Origin: Clavibacter sp. VKM Ac-2873
GTDB lineage: Bacteria; Actinomycetota; Actinomycetes; Actinomycetales; Microbacteriaceae
Assembly (NCBI RefSeq): GCF_015351075.1
Contig: NZ_JADKRS010000001.1
Span: forward strand, 186,001 to 250,000
DNA: 64,000 nucleotides
Direction of reading: 5' to 3'
Shown piece by piece: positions 15,575 through 25,656 of this stretch. Each line of letters starts with the position of its first letter. The first letter of the stretch is position 1. Under the pieces are notes generated by a model. The model was not told where the DNA came from. It ran no database searches and saw only the letters and a list, made by a program, of their open reading frames with translations. Both the position numbers and the translations under genes were made by a program.

Positions 15575-17067
15575 ACGCCCCGTCCGACACCCCCGACCCC
15601 GACGCGACCACCGGCGACGTGCCTCCGCCGACGCCCGCCGCCCTGGGACGCCCGGCCATGGGGACGTCCCTGTTCTCCGACGTCCCGGGTTCGACGGCGA
15701 CCGACGCCGTCGTGGCCCGCACCCGCACGCGCACCCGACGTGCCGCGTCGGAGCAGGTCGTCGCTCCCGCCGCGGCACCGGAGCCGCAGCCGGATGACCG
15801 CGCGGCACCGGCGCAGCGATCCTCCACCGACGACGCGCCCGCCCGCCCGCCGCTCCGCGAGGCCGCGGCGACCGGTGACCTCACCGTCATCGACACGCGC
15901 GAGGAGTACCTGCGCGCCGTCGCGGCGATCGCCGGCGGCACGGGTCCCATCGCCGTCGACGCCGAGCGCGCCTCCGGCTTCCGCTACAGCCAGCGCGCGT
16001 ACCTCATCCAGGTGTTCCGCCGCGGCGCCGGCACGTTCCTCTTCGACCCGCCCGCCGTCGGCGACTTCTCGGAGCTCGACGAGGTCATCCGCGACGTCGA
16101 GTGGGTCCTGCACGCCGCCAGCCAGGACCTCGCGTGCCTCCGCGAGGTCGGCCTCGACCCGCAGCGCATCTTCGACACCGAGCTCGCCTCGCGCCTGCTC
16201 GGCCTGCCGCGCGTGGGCCTCGGCACGGTGGTGGAGGAGCTGCTCGGGATCCACCTGGCCAAGGAGCACTCGGCCGCCGACTGGTCGACCCGCCCGCTCC
16301 CCCGCGCCTGGCTCGTCTACGCCGCGCTCGACGTGGAGCTGCTCGTCGACGTGCGCGACGAGATCGCCCGCCGCCTCGACGAGCAGGGGAAGACCGGCAT
16401 CGCCGAGCAGGAGTTCGCCGCGACGATCGCCAAGGAGGCGAAGCCCGCCCGGGTCGAGCCGTGGCGCCGGCTCAGCGGCCTGCACGGGGTGCGCGGAGGT
16501 CGGAACCTCGCGGTCGCGAAGGAGCTGTGGGAGGCCCGCGACGCGTACGCGCGCGAGGTCGACACGAGCCCCGGCCGCCTCGTCCCCGACGGATCCCTCG
16601 TCGCGGTCGCGCGCGTCCTGCCGCAGACCAAGCGGGACCTGGCTGCCGTGCGCGAGTTCTCCGGCCGGGCGAGCCGCAGCGAGATCGACCGCTGGTGGGC
16701 CGCCGTCGAACGCGGCCTCGCCGCGACCGAGTTCCCGCAGCTCCGCGGCACGGGCGAGACCATGCCGCCGCCCAAGGCCTGGGCCGACAAGGACCCGGCA
16801 GCCGATCGCCGGCTGAAGCGCGCCCGCGTCGCCGTGCAGGAGGTCGCGACCGGGATGGGCCTGCCGCAGGAGAACCTGCTGACCCCCGAGGTGCTGCGTC
16901 GCGTCGCCTGGACGCCGCCCGCCGACCTCGCGCCCGACGCGGTCGCGGAGGCCCTCGCGTCGTGGGGCGCCCGGCCCTGGCAGATCGAGGCGACGGCCGC
17001 TCCGGTGGCGGCGGCCTTTGTCGATGCTGGCCAAGCCGACGACGTGACCGACGACGAGGCCTCGTAG
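15571..17067 (+). CDS. rnd: Ribonuclease D-like 3'-5' exonuclease
   Basis: A 498-aa protein from the GTG at 15571, which overlaps the DUF3000 stop. An upstream extension of this frame lies inside DUF3000 and is not used. Residues 1-100 are low complexity (Ala, Pro, Thr, Arg). The DEDD exonuclease domain spans about 105-285 with D130 and E132 in VDAER, a HAASQDLACL motif and the YAALDVELL motif. A HRDC domain follows at about 320-400. It trims RNA 3' ends in the cytoplasm. Confidence 0.92.
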   Translation: MNAPSDTPDPDATTGDVPPPTPAALGRPAMGTSLFSDVPGSTATDAVVARTRTRTRRAASEQVVAPAAAPEPQPDDRAAPAQRSSTDDAPARPPLREAAATGDLTVIDTREEYLRAVAAIAGGTGPIAVDAERASGFRYSQRAYLIQVFRRGAGTFLFDPPAVGDFSELDEVIRDVEWVLHAASQDLACLREVGLDPQRIFDTELASRLLGLPRVGLGTVVEELLGIHLAKEHSAADWSTRPLPRAWLVYAALDVELLVDVRDEIARRLDEQGKTGIAEQEFAATIAKEAKPARVEPWRRLSGLHGVRGGRNLAVAKELWEARDAYAREVDTSPGRLVPDGSLVAVARVLPQTKRDLAAVREFSGRASRSEIDRWWAAVERGLAATEFPQLRGTGETMPPPKAWADKDPAADRRLKRARVAVQEVATGMGLPQENLLTPEVLRRVAWTPPADLAPDAVAEALASWGARPWQIEATAAPVAAAFVDAGQADDVTDDEAS

Positions 17068-17138
17068 GAACAGTCAACGGATTCGGCGCCCGTCCGGCTT
17101 CTTCCTAGGGTGGGGGAAATCGATGCGAGGAGGCGTCA

Positions 17139-18347
17139 GTGGTCGAGAGAGCCGAAGTCCATTTCGTGGACGGGGTCCGCACCCCGTTCGGACGAGCGGG
17201 TGAGAAGGGCATGTACTGGCGGACCCGCGCCGACGACCTGGTGGTCAAGGCCATGATCGGGTTGCTCGAGCGGAACCCGGAGGTGCCGAAGGACCGGATC
17301 GACGAGGTCGCCATCGCGGCCACGACGCAGACGGGCGACCAGGGACTCACGCTCGGCCGCACGGCCGCCCTCCTGGCCGGGCTCCCCCGCTCCGTCCCCG
17401 GGTTCGCCATCGACCGGATGTGCGCGGGCGCCATGACGAGCGTCACCGCCACCGCGGGCGGCATCGCGTTCGGCGCGTACGACCTCGCGATCGCGGGCGG
17501 CGTCGAGCACATGGGCCGGCACCCGATGGGCTTCGACGCGGACCCGAACCCCCGCTTCCTCGCCGAGCGCCTGGTGAGCCAGGACGCCCTCAACATGGGG
17601 AGCACGGCCGAGCGGATCCACGACCGCTTCCCGGCGCTCACCCGCGAGCGCGCCGACCGCTACGCGCTGGCGAGCCAGCAGAAGACCGCCCTCGCGTACG
17701 CCAACGGCGACATCCAGCCCGACCTCGTGCCCGTCGCGACGCGGTCCGACCAGGGCTGGGGCCTCGCCACGCGCGACGAGGCGATGCGCCCCGAGACGAC
17801 GCTGGAGGGCCTCGCCGGCCTCCGCACCCCGTTCCGCCCGCACGGCCGCGTCACGGCCGGCAACTCCTCGGGCCTCAACGACGGCGCCACGGCCGCCCTG
17901 CTCGCGAGCGGCGACGCCGTGAAGGAGCTCGGGCTCACGCCGAAGATGACCCTGGTGTCGTTCGCGTTCGCCGGAGTGGAGCCCGAGATCATGGGCATCG
18001 GGCCCGTCCCGAGCACGGAGAAGGCGCTCCGCAAGGCCGGGCTCACGATCGAGGACATCGGCCTCTTCGAGCTCAACGAGGCGTTCGCCATCCAGGTGCT
18101 CAGCCTCCTCGACCACTTCGGGATCGACGACGACGACCCGCGCGTCAACGAGTACGGCGGCGCGATCGCCGTCGGCCACCCGCTCGCGTCCAGCGGCGTC
18201 CGGCTGATGAACCAGCTCGCGCGGCAGTTCGAGCAGCACCCCGAGGTCCGCTACGGGCTCACGGCCATGTGCGTCGGACTCGGCCAGGGCGGCAGCGTCA
18301 TCTGGGAGAACCCGCACTTCACCGGCAAGAGGAAGAGGAACACGTGA
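17139..18347 (+). CDS. fadA: Acetyl-CoA acyltransferase (thiolase) FadA
   Basis: A 402-aa thiolase, the last step of the beta-oxidation cycle. The acyl-accepting C95 is in RMCAGAMTS, the second catalytic pair is His in GHPLASSG and Cys in TAMCVGLGQGG. FELNEAFA is also intact. GTG start behind AGGAGG. Its stop overlaps the following gene (GTGA), forming the classical fadA-fadB operon in reversed order relative to E. coli. Confidence 0.95.
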   Translation: MVERAEVHFVDGVRTPFGRAGEKGMYWRTRADDLVVKAMIGLLERNPEVPKDRIDEVAIAATTQTGDQGLTLGRTAALLAGLPRSVPGFAIDRMCAGAMTSVTATAGGIAFGAYDLAIAGGVEHMGRHPMGFDADPNPRFLAERLVSQDALNMGSTAERIHDRFPALTRERADRYALASQQKTALAYANGDIQPDLVPVATRSDQGWGLATRDEAMRPETTLEGLAGLRTPFRPHGRVTAGNSSGLNDGATAALLASGDAVKELGLTPKMTLVSFAFAGVEPEIMGIGPVPSTEKALRKAGLTIEDIGLFELNEAFAIQVLSLLDHFGIDDDDPRVNEYGGAIAVGHPLASSGVRLMNQLARQFEQHPEVRYGLTAMCVGLGQGGSVIWENPHFTGKRKRNT

Positions 18348-20473
18348 CCGACACCAGCCGCTTCCGGGAGCTCGTCGCGCTCGATCCCGACGAGGTCGTC
18401 ACGCACTCGTTCGTCCGCGACGTCCCGCTCCCCTCGGGCGGCGTGCTCGCGCTCGTCACGCTCGACAACGGACGCGACCACACGCGCCCCTCCACGCTCG
18501 GGCCGGCCACCCTGCTGGAGCTCGCCGACGCGCTCGACGGGCTGGCTGCCCGGGCGGCCGCCGGGGAGATCCGCGGCGTGGCCATCACGGGCAAGCCGTT
18601 CATCCTCGCCGCCGGCGCGGACCTCAGCAAGGTCGGCGAGATCCCGAGCCGCGAGGTCGGCCGCCAGATGGCGCAGCTCGGCCACGACACCCTCGGCCGG
18701 CTGCATCGCCTCGGCGTGCCGTCGTTCACGTTCGTCAACGGGCTCGCGCTCGGCGGCGGGCTCGAGATCGGCCTGAACTCGGACTACCGCACGGTCGACG
18801 AGTCCGTGCCCGCCGTCGCGCTGCCGGAGGTGTTCCTCGGGATCATCCCCGGGTGGGGCGGAGCGTGGCTGCTGCCGAACCTCATCGGCATCGAGAACGC
18901 CCTCAAGGTGATCATCGAGAACCCGCTCAAGAACAACCGCACGCTGAAGGCGGAGGACGTGATGGAGCTCGGCATCGCCGATGCGTCGTTCCCCTCCGCC
19001 TCGTTCCTCGAGCAGTCGATCCGCTGGGCCGACGGCGTCATCTCCGGCGCCATCGAGGTGAAGCGCCCGAACGCACCTGGTCGGCTCGAGCGCACGCTGA
19101 AGTGGGACATCGCCATCGGCATCGCCCGCAAGTCCCTCGAGCAGCGCATCGGCACGGTCGCCCACTCGCCGTACCGTGCGCTCGACCTGCTGAGGGCCGC
19201 CCGCAACACGACGCGCGAGGAGGGCTTCGCGGCCGAGGACGAGGCCCTGGCGGACCTGATCTCGGGCGACCAGTTCCGCGCCAGCATCTACGCGTTCGAC
19301 CTGGTGCAGAAGCGCGCGAAGCGCCCGGCGGGAGCCCCGGACACGGCCCTGGCCCGCCCCATCACCAAGGTCGGCGTCGTCGGCGCCGGCCTCATGGCCT
19401 CGCAGTTCGCGTTGCTGTTCGTGCGCCGCCTCCAGGTCCCCGTGGTCATCACGGACCTCGACCAGGCGCGCGTCGACGCCGGGGTCGCCGGGATCCACGG
19501 CGAGATCCGGAAGCTCGCCGAGAAGGGGCGCGTGTCCCCCGACGAGGCCAACCGGCTCACCGCGCTCGTCACCGGCACGACGGACAAGGCCGACTTCGCC
19601 GACGCGGACTGGGTGATCGAGGCCGTCTTCGAGGAGCTCGGCGTCAAGCAGGCCGTCTTCGCCGAGATCGAGCAGCACGTCTCCGAGACCGCGATCCTCG
19701 CCACCAACACGTCGAGCCTCTCGGTCGAGCGCATCGCGGAGCGGCTGCGGCACCCGGAGCGCGTGGTGGGGTTCCACTTCTTCAACCCCGTCGCCGTGAT
19801 GCCGCTCATCGAGGTCTTGCGCACGCCGCAGACCACCGACGCGACGCTGTCGACCGCCATGCGGGTCGCGAAGGAGCTCCGGAAGAACGCCGTCATCACC
19901 CGGGACACCCCGGGCTTCGTGGTGAACCGGATCCTCGCGAAGGTCCTCGGCGAGGCGATGCACGCGGTGGACACGGGCACGCCGTTCGAGGTCGTCGACC
20001 GGTCGCTCGCGCCGTTCGGGCTCCCCATGACGCCGTTCGAGCTGCTCGAGCTCGTGGGCCTCAAGGTCGGCGCGCACGTGCTCGACACGCATCACGCGGC
20101 GTTCCCCGACCGGTTCTTCGAGAGCCCGAACCTGCACCGGCTCGCCGATCTCGGGCGCATCTTCGCGCGCGACGCGAAGGGCCGGCCGACGGGCTTCGAC
20201 AAGGAGGCCGTGCGCATCGTCAAGGGCGGCACGGAGCCGATGACGGCGGAGCAGATCCGCGAGCGGGTCGAGACGGGCCTCGCGGACGAGGTGCACCGCA
20301 TGCTCGAGGACGACGTCGTGCACGCGGCGGAGGACATCGACCTGTGCCTCATCCTCGGCGCCGGCTACCCGTTCCAGATGGGCGGGCTCACGCCGTACCT
20401 CGACCGCGTCGGGGCGAGCGATCGCGCCTTCGGCGACACGTTCCACCACCCGCCGATCCGCGGCGTGGCGTAG
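18344..20473 (+). CDS. fadB: Multifunctional fatty-acid oxidation protein FadB
   Basis: A 709-aa two-enzyme protein. The N-terminal enoyl-CoA hydratase domain (about 1-290) has both catalytic glutamates in GGGLE and ALPEVFLG and the oxyanion-hole AAGAD segment. The 3-hydroxyacyl-CoA dehydrogenase Rossmann domain starts near 340 (VGVVGAGLMAS) with catalytic His in HFFNPVAVMP, and the C-terminal dehydrogenase domains follow. It hydrates and then oxidises acyl-CoA for FadA to cleave. GTG start overlaps fadA. Confidence 0.95.
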   Translation: MTDTSRFRELVALDPDEVVTHSFVRDVPLPSGGVLALVTLDNGRDHTRPSTLGPATLLELADALDGLAARAAAGEIRGVAITGKPFILAAGADLSKVGEIPSREVGRQMAQLGHDTLGRLHRLGVPSFTFVNGLALGGGLEIGLNSDYRTVDESVPAVALPEVFLGIIPGWGGAWLLPNLIGIENALKVIIENPLKNNRTLKAEDVMELGIADASFPSASFLEQSIRWADGVISGAIEVKRPNAPGRLERTLKWDIAIGIARKSLEQRIGTVAHSPYRALDLLRAARNTTREEGFAAEDEALADLISGDQFRASIYAFDLVQKRAKRPAGAPDTALARPITKVGVVGAGLMASQFALLFVRRLQVPVVITDLDQARVDAGVAGIHGEIRKLAEKGRVSPDEANRLTALVTGTTDKADFADADWVIEAVFEELGVKQAVFAEIEQHVSETAILATNTSSLSVERIAERLRHPERVVGFHFFNPVAVMPLIEVLRTPQTTDATLSTAMRVAKELRKNAVITRDTPGFVVNRILAKVLGEAMHAVDTGTPFEVVDRSLAPFGLPMTPFELLELVGLKVGAHVLDTHHAAFPDRFFESPNLHRLADLGRIFARDAKGRPTGFDKEAVRIVKGGTEPMTAEQIRERVETGLADEVHRMLEDDVVHAAEDIDLCLILGAGYPFQMGGLTPYLDRVGASDRAFGDTFHHPPIRGVA

Positions 20474-20486
20474 GCCGCCAGGATGA

Positions 20487-20521
20487 GGGGAGGGCCCGGC
20501 CGATGCGGCCGGGCCCTCCCC
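20487..20521. terminator. Bidirectional terminator between fadB and dxs
   Basis: A perfect 16-bp stem (20487-20502 with 20506-20521) and a 3-base loop ATG, 14 bases past the fadB stop and 16 past the dxs stop. Confidence 0.85.
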
Positions 20522-20536
20522 GCGTGCGACGTGCGG

Positions 20537-22489
20537 TCAGGCCTGCTCGTCGTCCTCCGCGCGGATCGACACGCGCTCCTCGACCCCGGGCAGCGGACGT
20601 GCCGAGGGCACGCGGCTCCCGAGCACCTGGGCGACGACGTCCCGCGCGATGTGCTGCGGGGTGAGCCCGACGCGCTCGAGGATCTCCGAGCGCGTCCCGT
20701 GGTCGAGGAACTCGTCCGGGAGGCCCAGCTCCGTCACGCCGGTGTCGATGCCCGCCTCACGGAGGTCCTGGCGGATCCGCGTGCCGATGCCGCCGACCAC
20801 GACGCCGTCCTCGATCGTCACGACCAGGCGGTGGGCGGCCCCCAGCTCCACGACGCTGCGCGGTACGGGCACGACCCACCGGGGATCCACGACGGTCGCG
20901 CCGATCCCCTGCGCGGCGAGGCGCTCGGCGACCTCGATGCCCATGGTCGCCATGGGCCCGACCGTGACGATGAGCACGTCCTGCGATGCCGACTCGTGCA
21001 GCACGTCGACGCCGTCGTCGAGGCGTCGCAGCGCCTCGATCTCATCCCCGACGTTGCCCTTGGAGAAGCGCACGACCGTGGGGCCGTCGTCGACCCTGAC
21101 GGCCTCCCCCAGCTCCTCGCGGAGCCGCGTGGCGTCGCGCGGTGCGCTCAGACGGATGTGCGGCACGATCTGCAGCAGGGCGAGATCCCACATGCCGTGG
21201 TGGCTCGGCCCGTCGGGGCCCGTGACGCCCGCGCGGTCGAGCACGAAGGTCACCCCGGCGCGATGCAGCGCCACGTCCATGAGCACCTGGTCGAAGGCGC
21301 GGTTGACGAAGGTGGCGTAGAGGGCGACGACGGGGTGCAGGCCGCCGTACGCGAGTCCCGCGGCGCTCGTCACGGCGTGCTGCTCCGCGATGCCGACGTC
21401 GTGCACGCGCTCCGGGTGCTTCTCGGCGAACTTGTGCAGGCCCACCGGGCGCAGCATCGCGGCGGTGATGCCGACGATGCGGGGATCCTCGTCCGCGAGG
21501 GCCAGGATCTCGTCCGCGAAGACGCTCGTCCAGCTCACGGCCTGCGACGGATCGATGGGCTCCCCGGTCTCGGGATCGATCTGCCCCACCGCGTGGAACT
21601 GGTCGGCCACGTCCCGGCGGGCGGGCTCGTAGCCGCGGCCCTTCTCGGTGATGGCGTGGACGATGACGGGTGCGCCGTAGTCGCGGGCCTGCTGGAGCGC
21701 CTCCTCCATCGCCTGCTGGTCGTGCCCGTCGATGGGGCCCAGGTACTTGATGTCCAGGTTGGAGTACAGCGCCTCGTTGTCGGTGACGCGGGTGAGGAAG
21801 CCGTGGAGCCCGCCGCGCAGGCCGCGGTACAGGCTGTCCCCCGGCGCGCCGAACACGCCGAAGACGCGCTGGCTGGTCTCGTACAGCCCGCGGTAGGTGC
21901 GGCGGGTGCGCACGGTGTTGAGGAACCGGGCCATTCCGCCGATGGTCGGCGCGTAGGAGCGGCCGTTGTCGTTGACGACGATGATCAGCTTCCGCGTGTT
22001 GTCGTCGGAGATGTTGTTGAGGGCCTCCCACGTCATGCCGCCCGTGAGGGCGCCGTCGCCCACCACCGCGACCACGTGCCGGTCGGTCTGGCCGGTGATC
22101 CCGAACGCCCGCGAGATGCCGTCCGCCCAGCTCAGCGAGCTGGACGCATGCGAGCTCTCGACGATGTCGTGCTCGGACTCGGAGCGCTGCGGGTAGCCGG
22201 CGAGGCCGCCCGACTCGCGGAGCCGGGAGAAGTCCTGCCGGCCCGTGAGCAGCTTGTGGACGTACGACTGGTGGCCGGTGTCGAAGACGATGGGGTCCCG
22301 CGGCGAGTCGAAGACCCGGTGGATGGCGAGCGTCGTCTCGACGACGCCGAGGTTCGGCCCGAGGTGGCCGCCCGTCTTGGAGACCTCCGCGACGAGGAAC
22401 TGCCGGATCTCGGCGGCGAGCTCGAGCATCTGCTCGCGGCTCAGCCTGTCGAGGTCCCGGGGTCCCGTGATCGTCTCGAGGATTCCCAT
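20537..22489 (-). CDS. dxs: 1-deoxy-D-xylulose-5-phosphate synthase
   Basis: A 650-aa thiamine-diphosphate enzyme that joins pyruvate and glyceraldehyde-3-phosphate in the MEP isoprenoid pathway. The TPP motif is GDGALTGGMTWEALNN (about residues 148-163); GHLGPNLG, DGHD and the transketolase-like HPVVALYATFVNRAFDQ region are present. The start is the ATG at 22489 (MGILETI) behind AAGGCGG; a longer frame to 22561 is unlikely. Single-gene unit. Confidence 0.96.
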   Translation of the reverse strand: MGILETITGPRDLDRLSREQMLELAAEIRQFLVAEVSKTGGHLGPNLGVVETTLAIHRVFDSPRDPIVFDTGHQSYVHKLLTGRQDFSRLRESGGLAGYPQRSESEHDIVESSHASSSLSWADGISRAFGITGQTDRHVVAVVGDGALTGGMTWEALNNISDDNTRKLIIVVNDNGRSYAPTIGGMARFLNTVRTRRTYRGLYETSQRVFGVFGAPGDSLYRGLRGGLHGFLTRVTDNEALYSNLDIKYLGPIDGHDQQAMEEALQQARDYGAPVIVHAITEKGRGYEPARRDVADQFHAVGQIDPETGEPIDPSQAVSWTSVFADEILALADEDPRIVGITAAMLRPVGLHKFAEKHPERVHDVGIAEQHAVTSAAGLAYGGLHPVVALYATFVNRAFDQVLMDVALHRAGVTFVLDRAGVTGPDGPSHHGMWDLALLQIVPHIRLSAPRDATRLREELGEAVRVDDGPTVVRFSKGNVGDEIEALRRLDDGVDVLHESASQDVLIVTVGPMATMGIEVAERLAAQGIGATVVDPRWVVPVPRSVVELGAAHRLVVTIEDGVVVGGIGTRIRQDLREAGIDTGVTELGLPDEFLDHGTRSEILERVGLTPQHIARDVVAQVLGSRVPSARPLPGVEERVSIRAEDDEQA

Positions 22490-22564
22490 GCTGACCGCCT
22501 TCCATCGGGAGCCATGTCGCGACCCCCGCCTCATCGAGTGTACGCAGGGCCCTGCATGCACGAA

Positions 22565-22592
22565 GGAGGCCGGGCGTCGCCGCCCGGCCTCC
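22565..22592 (-). terminator. Terminator of acnA
   Basis: GGAGGCCGGGCG (22565-22576) pairs perfectly with CGCCCGGCCTCC (22581-22592), loop TCGC, 11 bases past the acnA stop. Confidence 0.8.
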
Positions 22593-22603
22593 TCAGGTTG
22601 CTG

Positions 22604-25417
22604 TTACGCGACCAGGCTGCGCAGCACGTACTGCAGGATCCCGCCGTTGCGGTAGTAGTCCGCCTCGCCGGGGGTGTCGATGCGCACGACCGCGTCGAAC
22701 TCGACCGTCTGCGCGTCCGCGGCCGAGTCGGCGGTGGGCGTCGCGACGACGTGCACCGTGCGCGGCGTCGTGCCGGAGTTCAGCTCCTCGAGCCCGGTGA
22801 TGCTGATCTCCTCGGTGCCGTCGAGCCCGAGCGACGCCCAGGTCTCGCCGGCCGGGAACTGCAGCGGGACGACGCCCATGCCGATGAGGTTGGAGCGGTG
22901 GATCCGCTCGAAGCTCTCGGTGATGACCGCCTTGACGCCCAGGAGGCTCGTCCCCTTCGCCGCCCAGTCGCGCGACGAGCCGGAGCCGTACTCCTTGCCG
23001 CCGAGGATCACGAGCGGGGTGCCCGCGGCCTGGTAGTTCTCGGACGCGTCGTAGATGAACGACTGCGGGCCGCCCTCCTGCGTGAAGTCGCGGGTGTAGC
23101 CGCCCTCCACGCCGTCGAGCAGCTGGTTGCGCAGCCGGATGTTCGCGAACGTGCCGCGGATCATGACCTCGTGGTTGCCGCGGCGCGAGCCGTAGGAGTT
23201 GTAGTCCTTGCGGCCGACGCCGTGCTCGTCGAGGTAGCGGCCCGCGGGGCTGTCCGCCTTGATGGAGCCGGCGGGGCTGATGTGGTCGGTCGTGACCGAG
23301 TCGCCCAGCTTGGCCAGCACCCGCGCGCCCTGGATGTCGGAGACCGGCGTGGTCTCCATGGTGAGGCCATCGAAGTACGGGGGCTTCCGCACGTAGGTGG
23401 ACTCCGCGTCCCACTCGAACGTGGCGCCCGTGGGCGTGGGGAGCGAGCGCCAGCGCTCGTCGCCGTCGAAGACGCCGGCGTACTGGTGCGTGAACATGCC
23501 GGTGTCGATCGAGCTGTCGATGGTCGACTGCACCTCGTCCGCGTCCGGCCAGATGTCCTTGAGGAACACGTCGTTGCCCTCGGTGTCGGTGCCGAGCGCG
23601 TCGGAGTCGAAGTCGAAGTTCATCGACCCGGCCAGCGCGTAGGCGATCACGAGCGGCGGGCTCGCGAGGTAGTTCATCTTCACGTCGGGGTTGATGCGGC
23701 CCTCGAAGTTCCGGTTGCCCGAGAGGACGGCCGTGACGGCGAGGTCGTTGTCCTGCACCGCGGTGGAGATCTCGTCGATCAGCGGGCCCGAGTTGCCGAT
23801 GCAGGTCGTGCAGCCGTAGCCCACCGTGTAGAAGCCGAGGTCCTCGAGGTACGTGGTGAGCCCGGACTTCTCGTAGTAGTCCGTGACGACCTTGGATCCG
23901 GGCGCGAGCGTGGTCTTCACCCACGGCTTGGCCTTGAGGCCCTTCTTGCTGGCGTTGCGGGCGAGGAGCCCGGCCGCGAGCATGACCGACGGGTTCGACG
24001 TGTTGGTGCACGAGGTGATGGCCGCTATGGCGACGGCGCCGTGGTCCAGCGTGAAGTCGCTGCCGTCCGGGAGGGTGACGCGCGTGGGCTTCGTGACCGA
24101 GGTCGGGCTCTGCGACGCGTGGTGGTGCTCGTGCGACGAGTGCGCGTCCTCCGGCTGGAGCTCGCCCGGGTCGGACGCGGGGAAGCTCATCGCCGTCGTG
24201 AGCTCGACGATGTCGTGGTCGACCTGGGCGTAGTCGTTGAGGTCGCGCTCGAACTGCGACTTCGCGTCGGTCAGCTCGATGCGGTCCTGCGGGCGCTTCG
24301 GGCCGGCGATGGACGGGACGACCGTCGAGAGGTCGAGCTCGAGGTACTCGCTGAACGACGGCTCGACGTCCGCGTCGTGCCAGAGCCCTTGCTCCTTGGC
24401 GTAGGCCTCGACGAGCGCGACCTGCTCCTCGCTGCGCCCGGTGAGGCGCAGGTACTCGAGCGTGACGTCGTCGATGGGGAACACCGCGGCGGTGGAGCCG
24501 AACTCCGGGCTCATGTTGCCGATGGTGGCGCGGTTCGCGAGCGGCACGGCGCCGACGCCCGTCCCGTAGAACTCGACGAACTTGCCGACGACCCCGTGCG
24601 CGCGCAGCATCTGCGTGATGGTGAGCACCACGTCGGTCGCGGTGACGCCCGTGGGGATCTCGCCCGAGAGCTTGAAGCCGACGACCTTGGGGATCAGCAT
24701 CGAGACGGGCTGGCCGAGCATGGCCGCCTCCGCCTCGATCCCGCCGACGCCCCAGCCCAGCACGCCCAGGCCGTTGACCATGGTGGTGTGCGAGTCGGTG
24801 CCGACGCAGGTGTCGGGGTACGCCTGGAGGGATCCGCCGACCTCGCGGGTCATGGTGACCCGGGCGAGGTGCTCGATGTTGACCTGGTGGACGATGCCCG
24901 TGCCGGGCGGGACGACCTTGAAGTCCTCGAACGCCGTCTGGCCCCAGCGCAGGAACTGGTACCGCTCGCCGTTGCGCTCGTACTCGATGTCGACGTTGCG
25001 CTCGAGCGCGTCCTCGGAGCCGAACAGGTCGGCGATGACCGAGTGGTCGATCACGAGCTCGGCGGGGGCCAGCGGGTTGATCTTGGTCGGGTCGCCGCCC
25101 AGCTCGCCGACGGCCTCGCGCATGGTGGCGAGGTCGACGATGCAGGGGACGCCCGTGAAGTCCTGCATCACGACGCGCGCGGGCGTGAACTGGATCTCGG
25201 TGTCCGGCTCCGCATCGGGCGCCCAGTCGCCGAGGGCGCTGATCTGGCTTCCGGTGACGTTCTTGCCGTCCTCGGTGCGGAGCAGGTTCTCCAGGAGCAC
25301 CTTGAGGCTGAACGGGAGACGCTCGTGGCCCGCCACGGTGTCGATGCGGTAGATCTCGTAGTCGGTGTCCCCGACGCGGAGTGTGTCCTTCGCGCCGAAG
25401 CTGTTGATTGCAGACAC
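22604..25417 (-). CDS. acnA: Aconitate hydratase A
   Basis: A 937-aa aconitase of the AcnA/IRP1 type, interconverting citrate and isocitrate in the TCA cycle. The three Fe-S cysteines are C470 in ITSCTN and the pair in [12 protein letters not shown]. Typical motifs [12 protein letters not shown] and the C-terminal swivel domain with SSRDWAAKG are present. A His-rich acidic insert (H426, H429, H431-H433) lies in the linker just before the first cluster cysteine. ATG start. Confidence 0.96.
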   Translation of the reverse strand: MSAINSFGAKDTLRVGDTDYEIYRIDTVAGHERLPFSLKVLLENLLRTEDGKNVTGSQISALGDWAPDAEPDTEIQFTPARVVMQDFTGVPCIVDLATMREAVGELGGDPTKINPLAPAELVIDHSVIADLFGSEDALERNVDIEYERNGERYQFLRWGQTAFEDFKVVPPGTGIVHQVNIEHLARVTMTREVGGSLQAYPDTCVGTDSHTTMVNGLGVLGWGVGGIEAEAAMLGQPVSMLIPKVVGFKLSGEIPTGVTATDVVLTITQMLRAHGVVGKFVEFYGTGVGAVPLANRATIGNMSPEFGSTAAVFPIDDVTLEYLRLTGRSEEQVALVEAYAKEQGLWHDADVEPSFSEYLELDLSTVVPSIAGPKRPQDRIELTDAKSQFERDLNDYAQVDHDIVELTTAMSFPASDPGELQPEDAHSSHEHHHASQSPTSVTKPTRVTLPDGSDFTLDHGAVAIAAITSCTNTSNPSVMLAAGLLARNASKKGLKAKPWVKTTLAPGSKVVTDYYEKSGLTTYLEDLGFYTVGYGCTTCIGNSGPLIDEISTAVQDNDLAVTAVLSGNRNFEGRINPDVKMNYLASPPLVIAYALAGSMNFDFDSDALGTDTEGNDVFLKDIWPDADEVQSTIDSSIDTGMFTHQYAGVFDGDERWRSLPTPTGATFEWDAESTYVRKPPYFDGLTMETTPVSDIQGARVLAKLGDSVTTDHISPAGSIKADSPAGRYLDEHGVGRKDYNSYGSRRGNHEVMIRGTFANIRLRNQLLDGVEGGYTRDFTQEGGPQSFIYDASENYQAAGTPLVILGGKEYGSGSSRDWAAKGTSLLGVKAVITESFERIHRSNLIGMGVVPLQFPAGETWASLGLDGTEEISITGLEELNSGTTPRTVHVVATPTADSAADAQTVEFDAVVRIDTPGEADYYRNGGILQYVLRSLVA

Positions 25418-25603
25418 GTGGCCCTCTTCCCTCGCTGGATGGGCGCGGAAAGTCCATTCCGCCCGTCATCCGATCTTGGTCGCCCGCCGCTGCCTGGTCC
25501 AGTAAGGCGACCCTGATCGGGCGCGCCGACACGAGGCGGGACGGCGCCGATGTATCTCGACGTCGAGATGAATCTAGCATCGCGTCGCCGTGCCGCACGC
25601 GAC

Positions 25604-25639
25604 GGCGCGCGGCCAGGCGCGCGGCCAGGCGCGCGGTCG
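25604..25639. repeat. 12-bp tandem repeat, three copies
   Basis: Two exact copies of GGCGCGCGGCCA (25604-25615, 25616-25627) and a third with changes at the end (25628-25639), in the gap between the acnA promoter side and the end of the DUF3159 gene. Otherwise 25418-25656 shows no gene. Confidence 0.85.
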
Positions 25640-25656
25640 ACGGGGCGATCCCCGGC

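Noticed and set aside
20483-25516. 1677-aa plus-strand frame opposite dxs and acnA
   Set aside because: Both antisense genes are complete, well-conserved enzymes; the frame has no recognisable domain.
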